Below, piece by piece: positions 1 to 6,136 of a stretch of DNA of 33,327 nucleotides. The DNA is from Myxococcota bacterium. GTDB lineage: Bacteria > Myxococcota_C > UBA6777. The notes under the pieces are model-generated. The model made no database searches. It was not told the origin of the DNA and saw only the letters and a list, made by a program, of their open reading frames with translations. Position 1 is the first letter of the stretch. Every line of letters starts with the position of its first letter. The position numbers were made by a program, and so were the translations under genes. The stretch spans positions 1-33,327 of the forward strand of contig JAKLKB010000072.1 in NCBI GenBank assembly GCA_023150835.1. Reading direction: 5' to 3'.

Positions 1-18
1 CTGTTCCTTTCACGTTGA

Positions 19-1419
19 TCATTTCTGATCGACGAGGGGTAATTCGCTCTCCGTTGATGCTCCGTCCGAGCGGGGGATAGATATGCAACTGGAGTCTTGG
101 TTGGACAGTCTCAACCGTTTGAGAAACTGCTCGGTTCTTTCTTGCAAGAGCTCTTTCACCTGTGGATACGGCATGAATAACCTTATCTCAGGCTCCTCTA
201 ACCTTGCCAGAATATTTCGAGCCGCATTGATGTCTGCATCCAATACCACCCCGTCGAAACAGTAAAATGAATCGCCTTTACGGGTTCCCAACAAGATCCC
301 ATAACGACTATCCATTTGCGAGGTATAGGCACACGACACCAAACAAACAGACGCCCCGCGTCTGCGAGAAACTGCGTACAAAGCGCGACCCATCAAACCC
401 TTTACCCACCCCGACAATCTTCGATTCTGCGAAGCTCCCAAAGACCGGCTTTTGCTCACAAATGATAAGTCTTCCGCTGCTATCGTCCCCGCCTTGTCCA
501 CCACGTCATGAACTGCTCGATAAATCACACTCTCTACCTTCGCCCGATGTTTTCTTTGGCGTTCGTCCAGCTTTTTCCTTCCCAGATTGAACTTCCGTAT
601 GCGGTCGCGCTTGTGCGGTTTTTTCTCTGCGATGGCTGACAGCTTGTTGCGACGCTGATATTTTTCTTTCAATCCATCGGATTCTTTTGTCAGTAAGTCC
701 CCGAATCCCAAACCATGTCGTTGCCCATCAGAGTCTGTAAACACTTCGCTGTAGCCTTTGTCTAGGCCGACCACAAGACTCCCACAAGGCCGCACGCTAC
801 AGACTCTTTCTTCTTCGACCGCATAATGGAGCTCGACGCGTCCGCCGCGTAGAATCAAGCGTAACGTTCCTGACGGCGCTCGATTTGTCGATAGCGGAAT
901 CGCCAGCCTTTGACGAGATTCCAAACTCATCATCTCAATCCAAGCTCGTCCTCTGTCCACAAATGCCTTATAACAACAGGGGTCGAGAATGATTTGGTTG
1001 CGTACTCGCGTATGACCGTGTTTGTAGTGACGGCGCATCAAACGCCGCAAGTAGTTATCTTCAGTCCACCGTGGGGAGGCCAACAAGTCGAACAGTCGTT
1101 TTTTCTCTTCGCTTGGGATGTCGCGTTTTTGCAAGGCGGCCCGAACTTTGACCTTGGCGGATTCGCGATAAGCCTGAATATCCTTGAAGACATCGCGCAA
1201 GGTTTCTTTCCATAAGCGGGCAGGGACATCAAACTCCCGCTGTTCTTTCAGCCATTGGTCACGGACTTCTCGGTGGTTGGTCCCTACCCCCTTGAGCGAA
1301 CCGAACTGCTGCCATACCTCCGAACGCAGCAAGCCTAAACGACGTGCCAGTTCTTCTAATCTCTTGTATTTCGAGACCGTCAAATCGTCGCTGTATGCGA
1401 TTCGGGTCACTTGACTCAT
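19..1419 (-). CDS. tnpB: TnpB-like RNA-guided nuclease of IS607 element, degenerate zinc finger
   Basis: A 466-residue OrfB/TnpB protein. TnpB proteins are RNA-guided DNA endonucleases, ancestral to Cas12, that help IS200/IS605 and IS607 elements persist. The three RuvC-like acidic residues are visible: D220 in VVGLDKGYSE, E316 in IAAEDLSF and D396 in LDADINAARNI. The usual four-cysteine zinc finger between the second and third acidic residues is missing: where most TnpBs read TSQTCSRCG this one has TSQMDSRYG, and the following CxxCG is FYCFDG. Similar zinc-finger-less TnpBs are known, as I recall, from cyanobacterial IS607 elements, so this is probably a subfamily trait and not damage. The ATG overlaps the tnpA stop by 4 bp (ATGA), implying translational coupling. 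The stop lies inside a TGATCA motif. Confidence 0.9.
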   Translation of the reverse strand: MSQVTRIAYSDDLTVSKYKRLEELARRLGLLRSEVWQQFGSLKGVGTNHREVRDQWLKEQREFDVPARLWKETLRDVFKDIQAYRESAKVKVRAALQKRDIPSEEKKRLFDLLASPRWTEDNYLRRLMRRHYKHGHTRVRNQIILDPCCYKAFVDRGRAWIEMMSLESRQRLAIPLSTNRAPSGTLRLILRGGRVELHYAVEEERVCSVRPCGSLVVGLDKGYSEVFTDSDGQRHGLGFGDLLTKESDGLKEKYQRRNKLSAIAEKKPHKRDRIRKFNLGRKKLDERQRKHRAKVESVIYRAVHDVVDKAGTIAAEDLSFVSKSRSLGASQNRRLSGWVKGLMGRALYAVSRRRGASVCLVSCAYTSQMDSRYGILLGTRKGDSFYCFDGVVLDADINAARNILARLEEPEIRLFMPYPQVKELLQERTEQFLKRLRLSNQDSSCISIPRSDGASTESELPLVDQK

Positions 1420-2033
1420 TGCTCTGGCCTCGTCACGGCTTCTTTGATTCGCTTTTTGTAACTTCGTAATCCATACAATCGAGAACTAAAGCAATGCACT
1501 ATCGACATCAAATCTTCAACCATCTCCCGTTCTGGAGAGAGTTTTTCTTGGTTGACCACGGTCACTTGACAACGGTGCTTTTCAGCGAACCACTGAAAAA
1601 AATCAAAACCAAATCTTATCAGCCGATCCTTGTGTGCAATGAGTAAATGGGCAATCTGTCCCTGTTCGATCCTTTCCATAAGCGATAAGAATTCTTTTCT
1701 CTTGAAGTTTAACCCCCCCCCGATTTCTTCAATCCATTCAGATACGACAATTTCGGATGCCAAACAAAAGTCTTTCATCGAATCGACTTGGGCTTGAAGA
1801 TCGGTTTTTTGATGGCTTGAAGAAACCCGACAATACACAACCGTTTTCCTGTCATCTGTGGGGTGGGCTTCGAGCCCCAACGCTTTGTGAAGATCCGACT
1901 CTTCGTAATATCTTTGGCCACCCAAAACTCTTTTGGCCGGAAGTGTTCCGTCTCTGTCCCATCGACGGAGAGTTTGCGTTGATCTGTTGATCTCTTTGGC
2001 GAATTGTCCGATGGTATATCTTTTCTCTGTCAT
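1416..2033 (-). CDS. tnpA: IS607-family serine recombinase transposase TnpA
   Basis: A 205-residue recombinase. The N-terminus (about 5-50) is a MerR-type helix-turn-helix (YTIGQFAKEINRS, then RRWDRDGTLPAKR), which binds the element ends. From about residue 64 it is a serine resolvase domain with VVYCRVSSSHQKTDLQAQ; S71 is the expected nucleophile, followed by the conserved Q and D/LQ residues. The length fits IS607 TnpA (about 200-215). It is followed by tnpB with a 4-bp overlap. The protein should catalyse excision and insertion of the element. All recognisable motifs are intact, so the gene may be functional. Confidence 0.93.
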   Translation of the reverse strand: MTEKRYTIGQFAKEINRSTQTLRRWDRDGTLPAKRVLGGQRYYEESDLHKALGLEAHPTDDRKTVVYCRVSSSHQKTDLQAQVDSMKDFCLASEIVVSEWIEEIGGGLNFKRKEFLSLMERIEQGQIAHLLIAHKDRLIRFGFDFFQWFAEKHRCQVTVVNQEKLSPEREMVEDLMSIVHCFSSRLYGLRSYKKRIKEAVTRPEQ

Positions 2034-2420
2034 CTGCTCTCTCGATCACATAAAAATCCTCAACTGTGATCAACTCTCATCACTTGTGATCAAAAAAGCA
2101 AGACCTAGAGTAAGCTCCACACGATCCTAAACCAAAAGCTCTCTTCCGTACAACACCAAGCCCCATCACCAACGCTCGCAAGCGCGCTCAACGATCGCGC
2201 ACAACCACCGCTTCTTTCGCACAACAGCATAAGAGACTGAATTGCAAAAGAAAACAAAAAAAACAATTTTCTCGTAACACCTCGCTTCGCTCCTGCGACC
2301 TATGCAACGAATCACCCAAGCGAACTCACCCCACATCACACGATGGAGGACGCTTGGGATAGTGTGCGCCTCGTCGCACTTCCTCTCTTTATGCAGCAAG
2401 AATCCAAAAAGGAGTGTTCG
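2034..2420. other. Intergenic region between tnpA and the bufferin operon
   Basis: About 390 bp separate the divergent tnpA and bufA genes. The first 60 bp carry the TGATC motifs of the IS end. The stretch 2240-2275 is very A-rich, and the bufA promoter and leader should lie between there and 2420. Open frames here look like shadows. A candidate ECF-type promoter is described separately. Confidence 0.5.
2274..2299 (+). promoter_or_regulatory. Candidate ECF (SigF-like) promoter upstream of bufA
   Basis: GTAACA at 2274-2279 and CGAC at 2296-2299 are separated by exactly 16 bp, downstream of an A-rich stretch. In Caulobacter the ECF factor SigF controls bufferin operons from a promoter I recall as GTAACC-N16-CGAA. 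The match here is five of six and three of four with the same spacing. Transcription would leave a leader of about 115 nt before the bufA ATG. No sigF gene is seen in the window, so this is a suggestion only. Confidence 0.35.
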
Positions 2421-2684
2421 ATGAACAACGTATTCAAAGGTGCCATCATCGCTTCTGCCGTCGCTGGTCTTCTCGCAACCACCGCTTGCGGTACCCCCAC
2501 CAATACCACCACGCAATCCGTCAAGTGCAGCGGGATCAACGAGTGCAAAGGTCAAGGTGCCTGCGGTGCCAAAGACGGCAGCCACGACTGCGCGGGCAAA
2601 AACGAGTGCAAAAGCAAAGGCTGGGTCAAAAAAACCGAAGCCGAATGCAAAACCGCTGGCGGCACCAACCTCGGCCCAGCCTGA
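2421..2684 (+). CDS. bufA: Bufferin precursor peptide, BufA2-like (RiPP precursor)
   Basis: An 87-residue secreted, Cys-rich precursor. The ATG has a strong AAGGAG site 8 bp upstream. Residues 1-22 form a signal peptide (MNNVFKG, then a hydrophobic stretch ending LLATTAC). The core has six regularly spaced cysteines, C36, C42, C48, C57, C63 and C76, in repeated KCSG/NECKG/CAGKNECK motifs, which is the BufA2 pattern; a seventh, C23, sits at the signal cleavage region and could be lipidated, though TTAC is a poor lipobox. In known bufferins the MNIO enzyme converts core cysteines to thiooxazoles or related heterocycles and the periplasmic product sequesters copper. The following MNIO and DUF2063 genes support this assignment. 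The exact modification here is inferred. Confidence 0.87.
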   Translation: MNNVFKGAIIASAVAGLLATTACGTPTNTTTQSVKCSGINECKGQGACGAKDGSHDCAGKNECKSKGWVKKTEAECKTAGGTNLGPA

Positions 2685-2780
2685 TCCCCACCGCGAACGC
2701 CTCCATCCTTCGGGATGGATCGACGTTAAGCGCACCACAAGCGTGCAGATACGAACCCCCACCTCTTTCTCACGCACAGA

Positions 2781-2822
2781 CCGCGATGCAGCACCCCACG
2801 GCGTTCATCGCGGTTTTTTTTT
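2781..2822 (+). terminator. Rho-independent terminator/attenuator after bufA
   Basis: CCGCGATG at 2781-2788 pairs with CATCGCGG at 2806-2813 around a 17-nt loop and is followed directly by nine T residues (2814-2822). It lies between the precursor gene and its modification genes. This would give abundant short bufA transcript with partial read-through into bufBC, a common layout in RiPP operons. Confidence 0.85.
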
Positions 2823-2840
2823 GTGGAGTTTCACTTTATT

Positions 2841-2965
2841 TTGTGGGGTTTCACCCCAGACCCCACAAGGGAGCGCGGCTCCCTTGACCCCGTATCGGCG
2901 AAGAGATCACAGGTTTTCCAAACAGACAGCTCTTTCGCTTGAGGAGATCGAACACGGCTTTTTTT
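2841..2965 (+). repeat. Dispersed repeat family A, copy 1
   Basis: A copy of a ~125-bp dispersed element. It starts TTTGTGGGG with a short GTGGGG...CCCCA stem, then CAAGGGAG...CTCCCTTG as a second hairpin, then ACCCCGTATCGGCGAAGAGATCAC, and ends at GAACACGGC. It lies between the bufA terminator and bufB, so it would be part of the read-through transcript. Other copies are at 5161, 5987 (minus), 23239, 24039 (minus) and 27199. Confidence 0.85.
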
Positions 2966-3052
2966 GGCAACTGCGTAACTCCTATTCGAGAAACACGGCT
3001 TGATCGAATGAGCCGCACAGTTTCGAGGAAGAAAGATGGAGAGTTCTGATCG

Positions 3053-3931
3053 ATGACCAGCACACCTTATCTCGGACACGGAATCGGCCTACGCACCGTC
3101 CATTTTGACTATCTCCTACAACACCCGCCTGATGGGGTCGACTGGTTCGAGATCATCTCCGAAAACTACCTAGAACCCGGGGGCCGCCCGTGGGCCGTGT
3201 TGGAAAGGGTGCGCGCCCATTGCCCTGTCGTGATGCACGGAGTCTCCCTTGGGATCGGCAATACCGACGCTCTCTCTATCGAACACCTCCGCGCACTCAA
3301 AGCCCTCAAACAGCGCCTCCAACCTGCGTGGGTCTCGGATCACCTGTGCTGGGGCGCATTCGGTGGACACAACAGCCACGATCTCCTGCCCCTCCCCTAC
3401 ACCGAAGAAGCCATCCGCCACATCGTCCCTCGCGTCCAACAAGTCCAAGACACCCTCGGATGCCAGATCCTGCTCGAAAATGTCTCTAGCTACGTCACTT
3501 TCCCCGAAAGCGAACTCACCGAATGGGACTTCTTGCGTGAGATCTCTGAGCGCGCCGACTGCAAGATCCTCTTGGATGTCAACAACATCTACGTCAGCGC
3601 CTTCAACCACGGCTTCTCGATCGACACCTACCTCCAAGCCATCCCTCTCGATCGTGTCGGCCAATTCCATCTCGCTGGACACACAAACTACGGCGAATAC
3701 ATCATCGACACGCACATCGGACCTGTGATCGACGATGTGTGGGCTGTTTACCGCAAAGCCCTTGACCGCTTCGGCCCCATCTCCGCGCTCGTCGAATGGG
3801 ACGAAGATATCCCACCCTTCGCAGACGTCCTCCAAGAAGTCCGACGCTCCCGCTCCATCGAAGCTACATGGCGCGCACAAACCAACAACACCTCCACATC
3901 CCCCAAGGAGGCTCGCCATGCCCTCGCATAA
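3053..3931 (+). CDS. bufB: MNIO (DUF692) multinuclear iron oxidase, bufferin maturase BufB
   Basis: A 292-residue DUF692/MNIO protein of typical length. These TIM-barrel enzymes carry two or three iron atoms and oxidise cysteines of RiPP precursors. Likely metal ligands are visible along the chain: H62 in MHGVSLGIG, H97 in SDHLCW, E142 in LLENVSSY, D175 and N178 in LLDVNNIYV, H206/H210 in FHLAGH, D219 and H221 in IDTHIG, and E248 in VEWDEDIP. The N-terminal LGHGIGLR and the ISENYL motif are also family hallmarks. GGAGAG lies 9-14 bp upstream of the ATG. It follows the bufA precursor and overlaps bufC by 14 bp, so BufB and BufC are probably made together and act as a complex on BufA in the cytoplasm before export. 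Confidence 0.94.
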   Translation: MTSTPYLGHGIGLRTVHFDYLLQHPPDGVDWFEIISENYLEPGGRPWAVLERVRAHCPVVMHGVSLGIGNTDALSIEHLRALKALKQRLQPAWVSDHLCWGAFGGHNSHDLLPLPYTEEAIRHIVPRVQQVQDTLGCQILLENVSSYVTFPESELTEWDFLREISERADCKILLDVNNIYVSAFNHGFSIDTYLQAIPLDRVGQFHLAGHTNYGEYIIDTHIGPVIDDVWAVYRKALDRFGPISALVEWDEDIPPFADVLQEVRRSRSIEATWRAQTNNTSTSPKEARHALA

Positions 3932-5105
3932 CACCGAAGACAACCGCGCACTCCTCCATCCTGCCCATACAACCGACAAAACCGAGCCACCACACCATCT
4001 CGCTCATACCCCCGAACAAACCAATCCAACACACCATCACGCCCATACTTCCGAACAAACTGATCCACCATACCATCTCGCTCATACTTCCGAACAAACT
4101 GATCCACCATACCATCTCGCTCATACTTCCGAACAAACCGATCTCTGGACGCATCCACCGCTTCATATCGGACGCCTCCCCGAAGAACAGATCTATGCGA
4201 TCTTTTGGCAACAAGTCGGCGACCTTGGCAACGCAGGAGCAGAGCACACCGCCCCAAACTTGCGCAAACTGCAAGCCCGTTTTATGGCTCACATCCGACA
4301 TCCCGAAGGCCCCGAGATCGCCAAAGCCCACACCGCTGGCCTCGATCCCGAACTCCAACGCCTCCAAAACTGGATCGCCGCACCCAACGAAGACTTCGCC
4401 ATCCAACGCTTTTCGATCTACGCCAACGCCTACTTTACCCGTCTCTACGATATTTTACGCGACTTCTTCCCTCGTCTCGTCGAAGCACTCGATGAAGACA
4501 GCTTCCAAAACCTGATCGTGGACTATCTGATCGTGTACCCCTCGACCCATCCTTCCGCCCATCTGATCGGCGAACATCTCTCCGACTTCTTGCGCGCCTA
4601 TCCACGCCCCAACGCCCCGCACTGGCTCCCCGATCTCGTCGCTCTCGAATGGGGCCGCCTTGAACAGTTCTGCAAACCCGACCACCCGATCCTCACCCAA
4701 GCCGAACTCGCGGCGTATCCCCCCGAATCATGGGGCGAGATGCGCTTTGGCCTCAGCCCTGCCTGCGCACTCCTGCACCTTCAATCCCCCGCCTACCGCA
4801 TCTGGCTCGCGCTCCACGACAAAACTCCACTTCCTCCCATCCCTCACCAAGAATCCCCAACCCTCGTCTGGCGCTCTGGCTTTTCTCTCAGCCACGAATC
4901 TCTTACCTCTTCCGAAGCCTCCGCTTTTCAGATGCTTCAATCGGGCGCTGACTTCAACACCTTCTGCGGATGCTTCCTTGCCGACGAAGCTGGCGAACAA
5001 CAAGAACTCACCCAAGAGATCCTCCAACGCACCATCCAAAAAGCCTACACCTGCTTCGGTCGCTGGCTTGGCTACGGCCTCTTCACCGAGATCCTCCCCG
5101 CCTAA
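3918..5105 (+). CDS. bufC: DUF2063 RiPP maturation partner BufC with His-rich N-terminal repeats
   Basis: A 395-residue protein. From about residue 90 it is a DUF2063 (MNIO partner) protein, with LRKLQARFMAHIR, RFSIYANAYFTRLYDIL, FFPRLVEALDED and, further on, PDLVALEWGRLEQF, all hallmarks of the family. Such proteins recognise the precursor and hold it for the MNIO enzyme. The start is the ATG at 3918, with AAGGAG 8 bp upstream, inside the end of bufB. Unusually, residues 24-75 are four 13-residue repeats of the type PPYHLAHTSEQTD, two or three His per unit, encoded by perfect to near-perfect 39-bp DNA repeats. Ordinary DUF2063 proteins of about 250-280 residues lack this extension. The region could bind metal, but it could also be a neutral minisatellite expansion. 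Confidence 0.9.
   Translation: MPSHNTEDNRALLHPAHTTDKTEPPHHLAHTPEQTNPTHHHAHTSEQTDPPYHLAHTSEQTDPPYHLAHTSEQTDLWTHPPLHIGRLPEEQIYAIFWQQVGDLGNAGAEHTAPNLRKLQARFMAHIRHPEGPEIAKAHTAGLDPELQRLQNWIAAPNEDFAIQRFSIYANAYFTRLYDILRDFFPRLVEALDEDSFQNLIVDYLIVYPSTHPSAHLIGEHLSDFLRAYPRPNAPHWLPDLVALEWGRLEQFCKPDHPILTQAELAAYPPESWGEMRFGLSPACALLHLQSPAYRIWLALHDKTPLPPIPHQESPTLVWRSGFSLSHESLTSSEASAFQMLQSGADFNTFCGCFLADEAGEQQELTQEILQRTIQKAYTCFGRWLGYGLFTEILPA
3987..4142 (+). repeat. 4 x 39-bp in-frame tandem repeat in bufC
   Basis: Units begin at 3987, 4026, 4065 and 4104. The last two are identical over most of their length and the first two diverged. The period is a multiple of three, so the frame is kept; each unit encodes a PPYHLAHTSEQTD-like peptide. 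Confidence 0.92.
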
Positions 5106-5160
5106 TACATCCCCACACCGCACACACCGCATCGCATCGGACAAATGATGGGTTTTTGAT

Positions 5161-5286
5161 CTTGTGGGGTGCCACCCCACACCCCGCAAGGGACTGTCGC
5201 CCCTTGACCCCGTATCGGCGAAGCGATCACAGGTCTTTCAAGACAACGACTCTGTCGCTTGGGCGTTCGCGAACACGGGTTTTTTG
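5161..5286 (+). repeat. Dispersed repeat family A, copy 2
   Basis: It begins CTTGTGGGGTGCCACCCCAC, continues with CGCAAGGG...CCCTTGACCCCGTATCGGCGAAG, and ends GCGAACACGGG followed by TTTTTT. It lies 55 bp after the bufC stop. Together with the inverted copy at 5987-6111 it brackets the minisatellite region. Confidence 0.85.
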
Positions 5287-5618
5287 AACACGCGAGATGG
5301 GCAGAAAATTCGCGATGTTCTTACCCCGCACCCCCTGCCCCCTCTCCCCGCGACGCTACACTGCGGAGGCGAGGGGGAGAAGAAAAAGCCCAAAAGAACG
5401 GGGGATCGTGACAACCTCGACGCAGACGGAAACAAAGTGTTGTTCGCTGCTGTGTCTCACTAATTAGCCGCTGCGTTCGCTTGGGTTCCCCTCGCCTTGC
5501 AGCGAGGCTTTGCAAGCGTCGCAGGGAGAGGGGTGTCGCGAAGCGACGGGGTGAGCGTCACACGTTTTGTACCCTTGTAAGCCCCTACCCCAATTGAATG
5601 CAAAAAGCTTTTAAATAC

Positions 5619-5911
5619 ATCCGAAAGCAGAGCATCCACATCTGAAAGCAGAGCATCCACATCTGAAAGCAGAGCATCCACATCTGAAAGCAGAGCATTC
5701 ACATCTGAAAGCAGAGCATCCATATCTGAAAGCAGAGCATTCACATCTGAAAGCAGAGCATTCACATCTGAAAGCAGAGCATCCACATCTGAAAGCAGAG
5801 CATCCACATCTGAAAGCAGAGCATCCACATCTGAAAGCAGAGCATTCACATCTGAAAGCAGAGCATCCACATCTGAAAGCAGAACATTCACATCTGAAAG
5901 CAGAGCATCTG
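5619..5911. repeat. 21-bp minisatellite, about 14 units
   Basis: ATCTGAAAGCAGAGCATCCAC is repeated about 14 times with a C/T variant (ATCCAC or ATTCAC) and rare other changes. On the minus strand the array reads as a heptapeptide (ALLSDVD or ALLSDVN) in one frame and CSAFRCG in another. No ribosome site, signal peptide or homologous flank supports translation, so it is treated as non-coding. Confidence 0.95.
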
Positions 5912-5986
5912 CATTTTACTCTAGCTCTACACCTAAAGAATACACAATTTTGCATAGAATAAGGATTACGCGATTAAACCCAAGAT

Positions 5987-6111
5987 CCCCCGTGTTCGCA
6001 CCCATTCAAGCGGAGCCGTTGCTGGTTTGGAAAACATCTGCTCGTCCCGCCAACATGGGGTCAAGGGGCCATCGGTCCCTTGTGGGGTGTGGGGTGAAAC
6101 CCCACAAAAAC
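5987..6111 (-). repeat. Dispersed repeat family A, copy 3 (inverted)
   Basis: On the plus strand it starts CCCCGTGTTCGC and ends with ACATGGGGTCAAGGGG...CCCTTGTGGGG and GGGTGAAACCCCACAAAAA, the reverse complement of the family consensus. Its outer end lies 25 bp beyond the stop of the protease gene, so the hairpins may also work as its transcription end. Confidence 0.83.
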
Positions 6112-6136
6112 CATCCCACCGCGCAAGTTCTATTCG

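Larger units (their letters stand above)
1..2100 (-). mobile_element. IS607-family insertion sequence (tnpA-tnpB), one end at or beyond the window edge
   Basis: Two overlapping minus-strand genes, a MerR-HTH serine recombinase followed by TnpB, define an IS607-type element. The upstream end near 2044-2095 holds TGTGATCAA at 2065-2073 and 2085-2093, 20 bp apart, plus GATCAC at 2044. The other end has TTGATCA at 15-21 and TGATCGA at 27-33. These shared TGATC motifs at both termini are plausible recombinase binding sites (inference). IS607 elements transpose through a circular double-stranded intermediate and make no target duplication, so exact ends cannot be read from the sequence. The region after the tnpB stop, where the guide (omega) RNA of active TnpB systems normally ends, is cut off after 18 bp. 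Confidence 0.8.
5106..6136. other. Gene-free, repeat-rich spacer
   Basis: About 1 kb with no convincing gene. It holds repeat A copies in opposite orientation, a pair of low-complexity palindromic stretches (about 5330-5385 and 5480-5560, of the CCCTCTCCCC...GGCGAGGGG type) and the 21-bp minisatellite. The long minus-strand frames through the array arise only because the period is divisible by three. Confidence 0.7.

Noticed and set aside
2166-2777. Minus-strand frame opposite bufA
   Set aside because: Low-complexity Ala/Phe/Gly composition mirrors the Lys/Cys-rich bufA codons, and bufA has a strong ribosome site and family match.
5460-5891. Long minus-strand frame of heptapeptide repeats (ALLSDVD/N)
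   Set aside because: The frame exists only because the 21-bp minisatellite has a period divisible by three; several frames are open at once and there is no ribosome site or conserved flank.
5619-5911. CRISPR array
   Set aside because: Units are directly contiguous 21-bp copies with no unique spacers and no cas genes nearby.
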